Origin: Aphrocallistes beatrix
Lineage: Eukaryota; Porifera; Hexactinellida; Sceptrulophora; Aphrocallistidae
DNA: 64,000 bases
Direction of reading: 5' to 3'
NCBI GenBank assembly: GCA_963281255.1
Contig: OY725489.1
Coordinates: forward strand, 4,030,001-4,094,000
Below are positions 33,096 through 44,649 of the stretch, one piece after another; the stretch's first letter is position 1; the number at the start of each line of letters is the position of its first letter. The notes under the pieces are model-generated. The model was given only the letters and a program-made list of their open reading frames with translations. It did not search any database and was not told the DNA's origin. The position numbers and the translations under genes are program-made.

Positions 33096-33579
33096 CTATG
33101 CAAGTCCACTGTCTCTCAAGTCTTTCAACAATTCTTCCATCTTGTCAATGTAAACTTTAGGTCCTTAAAGGCGGGACACACATGGGATTTCTAGTCCGTA
33201 ACCTGCTCCTCTGTTTTCTTTCTCTTCCATAACCTCAGTAAATGCTTTGTTTACTACTCTTCTCAAAAATTGAGAAAGGCATGGTGCTAGATTATTGGGT
33301 ATGTGTCCTACGATCACATCATCTTTCAGAACTGCAACTGCCTGTTTGTCTTTGTAGTTACTTGGCTCCGGCTTCAATTAGTTCTTGACCTAGCGCTGGA
33401 TTCCAGGTGCCCATGTAAGCATGGTAATCCCGTACATATGAATTGATCTCCAAAACTTGAGGATCATTATCTATACTGTTAAAATTTTTGACTGGCCTTT
33501 TAATAAAGGTTTTTAAGGAGTAAACAAAATGACTTCTCCCGTAACTAGTTAACTTTGACACATGTATAACTACATTCAA
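33096..33579 (-). pseudogene. HIRAN-like domain protein
   Basis: From 33579, MNVVIHVSKLTSYGRSHFVY leads to VRDYHAYMGTWNPALGQEL. A one-base shift at about 33362-33377 gives KPEPSNYKDKQAVAVLKDDV and IVGHIPNNLAP, the HIRAN-like pattern D.(Q/Y)AVAV.K...IVGH(I/V)P. It ends with GAGYGLEIPCVS, a TAA at 33165 in the same frame, and a coherent tail KVYIDKMEELLKDLRDSGLA to 33096. HIRAN domains bind DNA ends in repair helicases; the short stand-alone versions in invertebrates have no defined role. One frameshift and one stop. Confidence 0.6.
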
Positions 33580-33892
33580 AACGATGCATATTGGTTGTTT
33601 TGATAAAAGGGAAGACCATTCTCTGAGAAGCAGTCGATTCTATACAACGAACATAAGTCATGTCCCCAATGTGTCCGTTATTTGGAGAATCCACTGCATT
33701 TAGAACAATTAGGTTGTTTTTCTAGAAACTTTTAAACACTCTTAAGCCCTTAACGTTTGATTTGGTCATGTTTCAAAATTATTAATCACTTTATGCGAAA
33801 TATTGGAATATGGATGATAGAATAATGCTACATTCATCTGTTGCTGGGGAATTGTATATTGATCAAATGAGACCATATCTCGGAAACTACTT

Positions 33893-34534
33893 GGGGCATT
33901 CAAAAAGTTATCTTTGTTAAATAACTTGACAACAAACTACTCACTGGACGAATCTCTACATAAAATATCCGAAATACTCCTCTTAAAAATCTACGGATAG
34001 TTGCAGCTGGTCAATCCACTTTGAACTTTTTAATACTCTTCTTTGTCGATTTAGGTAGCTAGTGCTGAATCCGGTTCCTAGCCGGTGTGGCGTATGAAAT
34101 CAGAGTTGCGCTGTAAAGCAGAAATCACAAGGTGATAGATCTGGGGAGTACGGAGGATGTTCAATCACTTCAAAAAACAAAATCCTCAATTGTATCCTTT
34201 GCATATTTGGAAACGTAGGTCTGGAATTATCGTGGAGAAGTTTGATACCTCGAGCACCTATACGAGGACGTCGCGTTTTGTAGACTTTCTCGACTACTCT
34301 CAGGCATTTGTTTGCGTAAAGTTCTCCATTTAGTCCTTTCCATTTAGGTAAAGGGATTTTAACTACTGGCCCATATGCACCAAAAACATGCTGAAGCGAA
34401 TCTTCTCGTCTCGGAAGTCGGACGTGCCTTTTCGCGGGGTAAGAACCTTTTGGGAGCCATGCTTTGCTTTGTTGCTTACGCTGATGTTCACAAAATTTAA
34501 TCCAAGTTTTATCACTGGTTAAAATTTCATACAA
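33893..34534 (-). pseudogene. Mariner transposase, C-terminal half
   Basis: TSDKTWIKFCEHQRKQQSKA keeps the first catalytic Asp, LLHDNSRP the second and HPPYSPDLSPCDFCF the third. Also visible are KSPLPKWKG-like and YANKCLRVVEKVYKTRRP blocks. The frame stops at 34100. An end resembling the other mariners (GGGGCATTCAAAAAGTTATC) begins at about 33893. The N-terminal half and other end are missing; the upstream DNA is a gag-like fragment in the adjoining frame. Confidence 0.88.
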
Positions 34535-34609
34535 CCTCCGGGAATCACAACCCTTGTATTCTTTGAGTAGTTTCTTCGCGCATGAAACCCACTTCTCCTT
34601 TTGCCTTTC

Positions 34610-34923
34610 TTTTTGTACGGATTTTGGTAATCACCTCGCTGAAATCTTGCCATATTCGAGAATATTGTGTACATATAGACCACTAACCTTTGCATCTTTC
34701 CATCATGGAGGGCTTTGTGTCTCACTAAGAAGAAGTATTCCCCTATGTCCTGTCCAGCTTGCCACTGTAGTTGGACCAATGTCTGTATAGCTATAAACAG
34801 ATCAATTGGATTACCCATCACTTTGAATAAATCATCCAATCATTGAACTCCAGTGCTTCCTTAGTGTCCCCGCTTTTTTTCATTACGACTTTGATCGCTT
34901 CTATATCCGTAGTTGTTTCCATG
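34610..34923 (-). pseudogene. Gag-like fragment of an LTR retrotransposon
   Basis: Starts METTTDIEAIKVVMKKSGDT, continues KEALEFND. After a one-base shift at about 34838 it reads MDDLFKVMGNPIDLFIAIQT and LQWQAGQDIGEYFFLVRHKA, a pattern of retrotransposon Gag (Q..GE....FL..R). No nucleocapsid, protease or LTR is visible next to it. The assignment is by pattern only. Bases 34924-35410 show nothing further. Confidence 0.4.
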
Positions 34924-35418
34924 ATATCACGATATGATGTGCAACAGCTTATTCATTTGGATACATGAACCTTTTAAAAATTATCAACAGATAACTTTAC
35001 TCTAAACTTAAAGTTGCCATTCACGTTGCGTTCAAAGCCGCATAGAATAATCCAACACACAAGATGTAAAGGTTGAATGGAACTTTTCGACATACATCCC
35101 GACACAAATTTGTTGCGTTAAAATTCTTTCCACTGAAGGGAGGAAGCTATCATTTACAATCATGCCTGCTGTCGGTGATTTTGATCACGAGAATTAATAC
35201 GGCGGCTAAACTAATAGCAAATGGAAACCAGAGGGATTAATTTCCTAGGTTTAATTAATACTTATCACCCACTTACATCATGTAAATATTAGCGCATGAA
35301 TGATCATACGTAATTTAAAGTACGGATTGGATATAGCTGTAATGTCAATCATAACCGAAAATAATCGAGGAATCAGTAAATACTACGTGAACAGCGAGGG
35401 ATGTCTATTTAACAAAAA

Positions 35419-35876
35419 CAAGCGCGCTTCGCTTGCATGCGCTGCGCGGCTGGCGGACACTGTGTCCGCCGGAGGCTCTATTCGGTTTCCTGGGGTCACA
35501 TTGGTTAATTATAAGGGAGATAACATCTCTACACATGTCTATCTTAGTGTTATAATCGATGTCACTCGAAAAGTCACCAAATTTTAAAAATTTTTGATGT
35601 GTAATGATGACGTCATAACAGAGTGATGAGTCATCATTTTTTGATGATAGTTATATCATTTATGTGAGGTATATTAATATGCACATTCTAATAAAATTTC
35701 AGCCTTCTATCACTTGAAATGGCTGAGTTATGGCAGAAAAAAATTCTAATTCTAAAAAAATGTGACAATTATGTCATAATTCCATGATGAGTCGACATTT
35801 TCGTCTAAACTCAGCTCTCTGGGCCTGGCAGCCTGACAGTTCCATACACACATTAGTTGAGGATTAATTGTAAGGA
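35419..35876 (-). mobile_element. Complete non-autonomous Helitron, 458 bp
   Basis: Reversed tail CAAGCGCGCTTCGCTTGCAT after A (35418); head, minus strand, TCCTTACAATTAATCCTC preceded by A on that strand. Inside, hairpin GGCGGACACTGTGTCCGCC, TGACGTCA at 35608-35615 and TGAGTCA at 35627-35633. No coding. It sits only 46 bp from a second copy in the opposite orientation. Confidence 0.88.
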
Positions 35877-35922
35877 TAAACAATAAACTGAAAGCGAAAG
35901 TACTATATCTCTGGTTGTTATA

Positions 35923-36669
35923 TCCTTACTATTAAAACTCGATTAATGTTTGTGTATGTAATTATATACGTATATACAGTCGACTCCGCTTAATAGGGTC
36001 ACTGTTTAATCGGGTCAGCCGCTTAATCGGGTCACTTTGGGCAAGACCGGAATAGCTATCATACATAGAGGCTAATATAAAAATATTTTCAGTTAATAAG
36101 GTTCTCCGCTTAATCGGGCCAAATATCCCTCGACCGATGTGACCCTATTAAGCGGAGTCGACTGTATATATATCTGTAACGAATTGATTGAAGAAACTGT
36201 CAGGCCCAGAAAGCTGATTTTTGGCAACGGGAGTCTTTTGGCTATGGTTCCAGTAAGTTCTGAGCTCAGACGAAAATGTCGACTCATCATGGAATTATGA
36301 CTTCATTGTCACATTTTTAAAAGTCAAGCAATACAGTTATTCGAGCATAACTCAGCTATTATAGGAGATAGAAGGCTGAAATTTTAATAGAATATGTAGT
36401 ATATTAATATCCCTCACATATGACCCAACTATTATCAAAAATGATGACTCATCACTCTGTTATGACGTCATCATTACACATCAAAATTTCAAAAATTGAC
36501 AAATTTGGTGATTTTTCGTGCGATATTGATTATGCCAGTAGGACAGGCGTATTTAGGGATGTCATTTCCCATATAATTAATCAATGGTGACCACAGGCGC
36601 CCAAAGGGCGCCTCCGGCGGACACAAAGTGTCCGCCAGCCTCGCAGCGCAAGCAAGCGAAGCGAGCTTG
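35923..36669 (+). mobile_element. Complete Helitron carrying a MITE
   Basis: Head TCCTTACTATTAAAACTCGA after A (35922); tail GCAAGCAAGCGAAGCGAGCT ending TTG at 36669 before T. Hairpins GGCGCCCAAAGGGCGCC and GGCGGACACAAAGTGTCCGCC precede the tail. It carries TGACGTCA and TGACTCATCACTC blocks. A 188-bp pogo-like MITE lies at 35977-36164. Non-coding. Confidence 0.9.
35977..36164. mobile_element. Pogo/Tigger-like MITE, 188 bp
   Basis: Ends CAGTCGACTCCGCTTAATAG and CTATTAAGCGGAGTCGACTG with TA on both sides (35975-35976, 36165-36166). Motifs CGCTTAATCGGG repeat inside. An equal-length copy is at 63008-63195 at the same relative place in another Helitron. Confidence 0.93.
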
Positions 36670-36691
36670 TAGTAATTACGCTATGAACAGC

Positions 36692-38228
36692 CATGATCTA
36701 CTTAATATACGGCTATATATGTCACCGAGAAGGCTATAAAACGAAGAGGCCAGTTTTAACAAGTCAAAATTTAATTAGACCGATAAATCAAAAACTGCTC
36801 CCGATAGACATTTGAAATGTATTAATACCATATACAAACATTATATCAGAGTATCTAATTCCGCAATCAAAAATTTAATATGTTATCATGTGATTGCGAA
36901 ATAGGCTCTTTTTAGAGCGGAAAATGTTGCTGTTCCAGCTTATATTAAACATCGTATCTGCATTTCTATTGCATGATTTTTTGATAGAGCAACAATAAGA
37001 AGACCTCAAGCCAAAAAGTCTGAAAATTTAGTCGGAATGTCTATGCATTCCTCAGTTGCTATGGAAACAAAAACATGTTTAAGTCAAGTCAACTCGAAAA
37101 GTATAGATCGTAGACACTAAGAAATTATACCATTTAATCCATAAACTATTACTTCCTATATGAGAATAATACTATCACACCTATTTGCAATAAGTTCTGA
37201 TTTGTCTAGGATTTTATCACGCTCTATAGAGAAGTGATGAAATGTGACAAAATCCTAGATAACTCTGAACTTATTGCAAATAGACATGTGAATTGTATTA
37301 TTATTATATAGGAAGTAATAGTTTACTGATTAAATGGTATAATTTCTTAGCGTCTACGATCTATACCTTTCGAGTTATGGCTCAACACATGTAATTTTTT
37401 TGTTTCAATAACAACTAAGGAATGCATAGACATTCCAACTAAAATTTTCAGACTTTTTGGCTTGAGGTCTTCTTATTGTTGCTCTATCAAAAAAATCATG
37501 CATTAGAAATGCAGATAACGATGTAACATTTTCCGCTCTAAAAAGAGCCTATTGCGCAATCACATGATAACATATCAAATTTTTGACAGCGGAATTGGAT
37601 ACTCTGATATTATGTTTGTATATGGTAATAATACATTTCAAATGTCTATCGGAAGCAGTTTTTGATTTATCGGTCTTAATTAAAATTTAACTTTGTTAAA
37701 ACTGGCCTCTACGTTTTATGGCCTTCTCAGGGACATACACTCCCTGGACAAAAGTATTCGTACACCCCAATATTTTCCACCCAAATTGTTATAATACTAA
37801 TCAATTTGTGATGTCTTTAACATATAATCAGTAACAGATACACTAAATCTGGCTTAAAATTCGTGTCCTTCACATTCAAATTACTCACTTTATAAGCTGT
37901 CAACTTACAGTAATTACTCTCCTTCAAGATTTAGTATTTTCGGCATTTGCTTCGCTATGGCACATATCACGAGTTATCGCCATTGAATATGATGGCATTA
38001 GTGGTACGGGGTGGCACAGTTTTAAAATATTTAACCTTGTGGAAGATTAATCCAGTGGAAAGATTATAAAATGAGTAATTCGATTTGAAGTTAAATTAAG
38101 CGTATCTCTTACAAATTAAATGCCCTTGACTCGCTAAATACCTTTATAGCTATTTGTATGGTAAATTTTGGGTTGCACGAATACTTTTGAACAGGCAGTG
38201 TATATAGCCGTATATTAAGTAGGCCATG
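36692..38228. mobile_element. Palindromic element related to the P-like family
   Basis: Ends CATGATCTACTTAATATACG and CGTATATTAAGTAGGCCATG resemble CATAGCCTAC...GTAGGCTATG. The flanks are GAACAGC (36685-36691) and GAGCAGC (38229-38235), 6 of 7 identical. The arms pair over about 500 bp around 37225 (for example ATTTGAAATGTATTAATACC with GGTAATAATACATTTCAAAT). The right arm is split by a Tc1-like MITE at 37738-38200. Non-coding. Confidence 0.85.
37738..38200. mobile_element. Tc1-like MITE, 463 bp
   Basis: Ends CACTCCCTGGACAAAAGTAT and ATACTTTTGAACAGGCAGTG with TA on both sides (37736-37737, 38201-38202). The other arm of the host palindrome reads GACATATATAGCCG uninterrupted, giving the empty site. 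Internal inverted motifs (TTACTCACTTTATAAG, ATGAGTAATTCG) echo the copy at 25899. Confidence 0.9.
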
Positions 38229-38235
38229 GAGCAGC

Positions 38236-39200
38236 ATAGATTGTAGTTTAGGAAGTATGGCGAACTATTCCTATTCATACTGAACGAAAATTACATCATA
38301 TATTCAGCAAAACTATGGATATTAATCGTTAAAATCAATAATAATGAGCTTTAACATCAATAATAAAACGCCACAGTACACTTTCGAACTTTGAACGTTT
38401 TTTCGAATCGATTCATTTTCTTTTTGAAATTTCAAAAAATTCACCCTCATTTCGTTGATTTTCCGCATTTGGTAAGGGTTATCTCATTATCCATATGTTT
38501 TAACTCTGAATATAGTATTATCAAGGTATAGGAAACTGCTATTCCTCCAGTTTTTAATCACTAAAGCTAAGCACTAACTGTTGTAGTTTTAAGTTATGGT
38601 ATTTCAACGGACCGCTCAATTGGGAAATTTTGTCCGTATTGCCTGATTTGTTTTTAACTTTTGAACGAATTGTCCCATTTGTAAAATCTTTTCTTTCAAG
38701 TATATATCGAGTTATACTTGACATTTATTAGCTAAAATATCAATTATTAATTAATATCACCAATTCTAAACAATTCCAAAGAGAATTGTGTCAAGAATCG
38801 GATTTTCGGACATCGGCGGTCAAAAATTTGTCCTCCGAAAATTGAACTTTCTTGGACTTTTGGGGTTTTCGTCGATTACTCCTGGACTATAATCTTTGAC
38901 AGTTGTGGACATAGTTTTAATTTGGTTGTTGTGGCGTGAACTAAAGGAACTACTTCGGTATTAAACATTACTCTCGACAAACACGATAAGGTACAACTAA
39001 AGTATTCAACACAGGAATGAGTTTATTTCATAACTGACCTTCGAGATTATTCTAAGGATAATTATAGAACTGTCCAAATAATGAAGATATAAGTTTGAAA
39101 CTTTAAAATCGGACAAATATTGACGAAGTAACGGCCATTTTACTCTTAAAAGCCAACGTCTATGGAATATCTTATCATATAGATTTGTGTGATTTAATAG
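38236..39200. other. Geneless AT-rich stretch
   Basis: No recognisable protein, tandem array or terminal repeat. Scattered short ORFs only. Confidence 0.4.
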
Positions 39201-39222
39201 CACATAATAAGAGAAGACTAAA

Positions 39223-41903
39223 TTAAGTAAAATGCACACTAAACGTGGGTGGACTAACCTTTTTGAACGTTTTCAACCTCTCAAAGTATTGTTGATGAGT
39301 CCCTACCGCGTGATATGTCTGCCACTGCCACCCATACATCAATCGGAAAATTCGGTTGCCTACCGGTGTGAAGGAGGTGCGCCGAGAACTTGGTTGAAGA
39401 GTTCTCAATATTATTGCAATAGAACTTATGATCCATCTCGAGAAGGTACGAAGTGGATCTTGCTGACTGCGCAACCAGCCCAAAGGGTATTGTTCCGTTA
39501 TAGGTTCCACCTTTTCAGTTCCCCTCAAATATACGCTCCACTTCTTGAAAGCAGTGACGAGTGCCCACGATTGTAATTGTCCGGCTGAATAGTTTCTCTG
39601 GGATGGAGTCAGTGAGGAAGAAAAGTATTCAATACGACGAAGATATCCTGTAGATTCGTTTCATTTGGGAGAAAACGGCTGCGAACCCGTTGGTACTTGC
39701 ATCAGTTTCTACAGTGTACTTCCCATTCCAGTTGGGAAATGAGAGGAGTAAAGGTTCTCTGACAAGCTTATAATTAAAAGCTGCTTCACTTTCTTGTGAT
39801 AAGCTCCAAGCGACCCCCTTCTTTGATAGTTCGTAGAGGGGTTCTGCCACAACAACTAGATTCGGCACGTAGGAATGGTAGAAATTGAGGCATCCGAGGA
39901 AGCGTTGCACAGTGACACTTTTGTTTGGAATTTAGGTAATCTTTCTGCTGAAATGAATAAGGCACTCCGACCGTTCTTCGATACCATGCGCTCAAGAAAT
40001 TAAACCTCGTGTTGAACAAACTGACAAGAATTTAAAGTCGATTTTGGCTTGTATCAAACGTTCTAAAACTTGCCCGGTCGGTAAGGTGTTCTCCGAATGT
40101 ATGTGAGTAAATAATACAATCATCAATGCAGAATTCTGTTTGATTCAGTTCATTTAACGTATTGTCCATCATCCTCTGGAACGTCGCTCGAGAATTCACA
40201 AGGCCAAACATGACTGTCATTTCATATTACCCCTAGGTGTATTGAACGCTGTCTTCTCCATATCACATTCACGTTCAGGGACACACCAGTAAGCCGATGA
40301 TACTTGTATATCGATTACCGACAAGTATTGATACCCACGCAATTTGTCCAGTATAGATTGGACTTGTGGAATACTGTATGCATCCATTTTCTTTACATCG
40401 TTAAGCCTACGAGAATTGAGTCAGAGCGTTGTCTTCTTACATCCTTCTTCGAGACCAGTACTACATTGCTGGCCCACGGCGAACAAGACTTCTGTATAAA
40501 TTCTGCTTTAACAGTTCATTCAGTTGCTGGTTGATCTCCTCCAATTTTGGTGGGGATTTGCGAGGACGACTCATTAGAGGTTTCGCATCTCCAGTGTCGA
40601 TCACTGCTCGCAAATTTCGGTTCGTTCAAGTCTCTCGTCGAAAGTGGATCATTTATTCGATGAGGTTATATATTCTCTTCCGCTAGCTCACAGTAACTCT
40701 GGATTGATGATCTTCCTACTGTTATCTGACAAGATTCCTCCACTCGAAACTTTTCTGACAATCTTAGCTCTTCCCAACGGGTCACCGGCAATCACCTTGA
40801 CTGATATAATCAATTTCGACTTTCCAAATCGACAGTTCTTTTGTTCCAGTCGAACATGAAACGACCGAATTGACACATAAACTGCCGTTCTAGCAGAATG
40901 ACTTGATACTCTCTCTCAAGTATGTCAATACGTGAATTGTTTCACCTGGAACTTTTATTGAAATATCTACTACGTACCCAAGAGTTGTACTGGGTACTGG
41001 AAGCGCCGAAAATGCGCCTTTCCGTGGGAATGAACTTTTCTTTTTCGCAGTATTTATCACACAGTTCTGACGTCCATTACTCTAGCTCCCCTATCTAAGA
41101 GGGTTGATCTCCCCTCAATGCTTACCGATTGTTGCCGAACTTTTCGTCCCATCGATTCTCATAATCCACACAATAAACGTTCGTCCGCCTCTGTTCGGAG
41201 GGACTTTGCCAACCCTATACTGGTTGACATCATTTCCTTTATTAATGCATCTGTCCCATATCCTCTCCGGACACTTTTGCTATTGTAGCATGAGGTTCTT
41301 ACCCAACCTTAACGTATAGTTAGATACTCAATTAGGAAGCACTATTCAGATCTAGTTATTGTAGAACTGAACTAACTTATTTCTATTATACGTATATTAT
41401 AATACCTTGTGTCACACTATCCATGACCTTACATACTTTCCACAAGGAAACATTTAAACTTGCCTATCTAATACATGTACTCTGCAGACTTCTTCCATTA
41501 CTTCCTTGAACAGGATTTACAAATTCTTTCATGTCCTTATTCATGTATTATCCTTCGTCTCTGTCCAGCCTTTAGGTGCAGGTTAGTCCCCTTATGGCAA
41601 ATCTCCCACTAAGGCGCGCAAGCATCGCGTTTAGTTGCCGCCTCAAATTTGTCAATAGGAGGGTTCGAGGCTGAGGCACAACAAAATGAACGCATCTTTG
41701 AGCGTCGTTTCCTTGATGGTCTGCAAAACAGTTGATTGCTAATAATCGTTGCGGCAGACTAGGGATGGAAGCATCTGGATTGCTACTTGCTCGTTTGCAT
41801 TGGTCACTAGGGTACTTGTAGCGGCAATGAACAAAGGCTGCCAGTCTTCAATTAGTTGAGCTTCTACCAAAGGAGGGATAGAAACATTGAACGGTGCAGC
41901 CAT
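39223..41903 (-). pseudogene. Ty3/gypsy retrotransposon, gag to RNase H remnants
   Basis: Reading minus from 41903, a Gag-like start MAAPFNVSIPPLVEAQLIED leads to an early stop. A weak stretch follows (40876-40688). Reverse transcriptase appears at 40220-40032 with GLVNSRATFQRMMDN and CIDDCIIYS (the YVDD-type site, with Cys in place of the usual aromatic and of the second hydrophobic position). Then at 39910-39629 come QRFLGCLNFYHSYVPN and the RNase H start VETDASTNGFAAVFSQM. At about 39540-39480, ALVTAFKKWSVYLRG continues RNase H. Integrase and LTRs were not found. Many frameshifts; an old, dead copy. Confidence 0.85.
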
Positions 41904-42032
41904 TATGAGATGACACCAATTTAGTATTATGTGTCAGAACTGTGTTAAATTTAATATGATGATTAGGATTTTATTTTTTTAACATTGTGCCAGTCTTTCA
42001 AAGAGATCCATTAAAAGTTAGGTTTATAAAGT

Positions 42033-42078
42033 AAATCCTGTGAGGTGGTGAGGGCTACCTCACCACCTCACAGGATTT
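42033..42078. repeat. Perfect 21-bp hairpin
   Basis: AAATCCTGTGAGGTGGTGAG plus G, loop GCTA, then the exact reverse complement to 42078. The stem is GC-rich for this window. It lies about 130 bp upstream of the gypsy Gag-like start. Palindrome, transcription structure or tiny foldback cannot be told apart. Confidence 0.95.
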
Positions 42079-42447
42079 CCGAACAGCTGAGCCCTTTTGA
42101 ATTTGAAGGTCCTTTTTGGGATTTTCAATCCTACCAAATCGAGGTTGGTTCCTGGAAGAATATCCACTTTGTTTCATTTGATCCCCTTAACCTCCTTCTA
42201 AAGGTGATTTTCGTATGCCATCTTCTCCAACACTGGGAATTTTCTTAATACTATTAGGGATTACATACTTACAACAGGAATCATTTTTACATCCACATCT
42301 ACTCCTCTTGTTTTGATAATTGAATGAAGGTCATGAAGCAACGGTGACAACAAATATCTACGGTTCATTTTCAGTACAAGAACCTCATCCCCCCTTGAAT
42401 TCTATTGGTGACTTCCCTCGTCAAAATTTTCTTTTTGTTGTAAATGA

Positions 42448-42717
42448 CTAAATGTTTGGCTCGTTCTCCTGCGGCAGCACTTTGTTGTGCTTGGAAAATT
42501 CTACAGGTGAATCCATGGCATTATTAAAAGTGTGATCGCAAATCGGAATCAATAAGTGTTCTTTAATTTTCAAACATATACCATACATAGCATGATGAAG
42601 AGCACTCCTGTACTCGAGTTTACTGATCCATTCATTGTCAAGTTTTTTTTTCATCGACAAGCATAACCCAATAGCACTTAAAAATCTCTTGGTCTTCCAG
42701 TAAACTCCACAAAGCAA
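42448..42717 (-). other. Hypothetical ORF, 89 codons
   Basis: Contains LDNEWISKLEYRSALHHAMY and LLIPICDHTFNNAMDSPVEF, which looks protein-like but matches no family I recognise. No start context or partner exon. It may be part of an old transposon. Confidence 0.2.
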
Positions 42718-42719
42718 TT

Positions 42720-44290
42720 ACTCTTGAGATTATAATCAGTCGATTGCTGCTTCTAAATGCACATAGAACGACACCACTCTAATTCTTTCACCTTCAACAT
42801 TTTGTACCTGTTTGAGATCATCACCGTTGGATTATCATGTCGGAATGTCCACTGCATTCCCGCACGACCAGTTATTTCCACTGCTATATATGTAACCAAT
42901 CGGGATAGACTTCTGTAGACCACCAATTGTTCGAGTTTAAATAATCTGCCATCAATTGAAAAACTTGAGCTTGACCCTAGATTATTTTTGGAAGCACAGC
43001 ACTCTTCTAGCCACTCAAATCACGATTTCCCCTTTCCAGTGCAGAGTCGCATGTGGGCTTAAATTTATGATCACTGCATACAACTTCATCCCAGCCCGTC
43101 CGCGCCCCGCTACCAAGTTATTGGGCAATCAATAAGCTCGCATATATATTTTAGGCCCGTAAGAGGCCTGTATGTAGGTACTCGTATGTGTCTATTTCTG
43201 CTATTTCCGTCAGCCAGTCTTTTTGTTGAGAAAACACCAAACGTCAATTGGCTAATCATTACCCCACAAGCCATCTTGAGGTATCGGATCCCACAGCTGC
43301 ATTTATGGTCTGGCGATGCAAATGGATAGCATATAACTATACCTTGGGGACTGAAATACGCCCATTTAACAATCATGAGCGTTCCGCTACTTCTAAAATG
43401 AGAAGACAACAAAGTTGGACAAAACTTGAAAGAAAAAATTGAATCTTTTGCATAATGCATATATAATAAAATAATTTAAACTATTACCAGTTTTACTAAG
43501 ATTACTAGAATAAGTGGACCTGATCTTAAAACTATTGAATTTGTTGAGTTTTGGCCAGGTTTGTCGAACATGATTGTTTTAGGCAGGATGGTTATAATCA
43601 GGTTAAAACCGCCTGATTTTAAACATGTGGACAAAACCTGCCAACCCCAGTGTTCTCCGAAGGCATAGAAGGCATATTCAACCTTGAGCACCGCCCGCGA
43701 AAAACAAAATGATCTGTCTTAAGGCATACGATAAAAGAAGAGCTATTAAATATATTAAGCCTGGGCACGTATCTCCTTCTAGAATTATTTATGCATTTGA
43801 AACCGCTATTGATTTAGATTTCTAGTTTTGAGATAAACGTAGTGTCTCAAAGTCTACTGTTTCGTTTTTCGCTAGCACATCCTAATGGTAGACACCCGTC
43901 CACTCGAAATATTTTTTAAGACATGCCAAGGAAATAAATGCTTCCAAAATCGAATTATAGAATGTCTATCATATTTGCCACCTCATATGACCAACAGAAA
44001 GTTAAAATGACAAAAATTCTAAATAACATATGGGTCTGAAAAAAGTATCAAAAAACCGCGTAAACGTGTTTTTTTGCATATCAGTAATAATATGAATAAG
44101 TTATAAGACATCGAAAATCGAGTGATCCTACGTTCATCGCCCAATGATATGGAACAACTCTTGAAATTTCAATCCACAATCTTAAAGCAATTTTAACTTG
44201 TGATATTTTAAAGACGGTCAATTTGAAATTTTAAAGTACCGAGATATAGAGATTTCAAGTTTAAATGTTAAGAATAATGTAAAATGATTT
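42720..44290. other. Geneless stretch
   Basis: Short ORFs on both strands overlap without motif. A few GC-richer pieces (43080-43330) are of unknown origin. Nothing supportable. Confidence 0.35.
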
Positions 44291-44298
44291 AGATAACA

Positions 44299-44648
44299 GG
44301 GGCCTTATTCACTAAGAAAACTTAAACTTTTGAATCTTCAAAATTAGAAGAGATTTTGAAAGAATTCAAATAGATGGCTTATTAATTTTAATTGGTACAA
44401 TTGAAATGCTTGACAAATTTTGACTCATTTGTTAAACTTTTCAGAAAGTTACGTAATATTTTATAAGTATGACATCACGAATATTTCGAGAGTGACTTGC
44501 AATATTTCCAGTATTTAGGTAGTTTATATTTCTATTGGTATCATTGAACATCTATTTACCCAAATCGTAATGCAACTCTTCCAAATTTCCACTATATAAA
44601 GTTTTATAAATTAAGCAAATCTTAAGTTTTCTTAGTGAATAAGGCCTC
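44299..44648. mobile_element. MITE with GGGGCCTTATTCAC ends
   Basis: GGGGCCTTATTCACTAAGAA plus AACTTAA pairs with TTAAGTTTTCTTAGTGAATA plus AGGCCTC. The length is about 350 bp, non-coding. No convincing target duplication, so superfamily is open (Harbinger- or hAT-like). Confidence 0.75.
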
Positions 44649-44649
44649 A

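Noticed and set aside
36600-36670. Bacterial-style terminators or attachment sites in the GC-rich hairpins
   Set aside because: The hairpins recur at the same place in every Helitron tail and fit that explanation.
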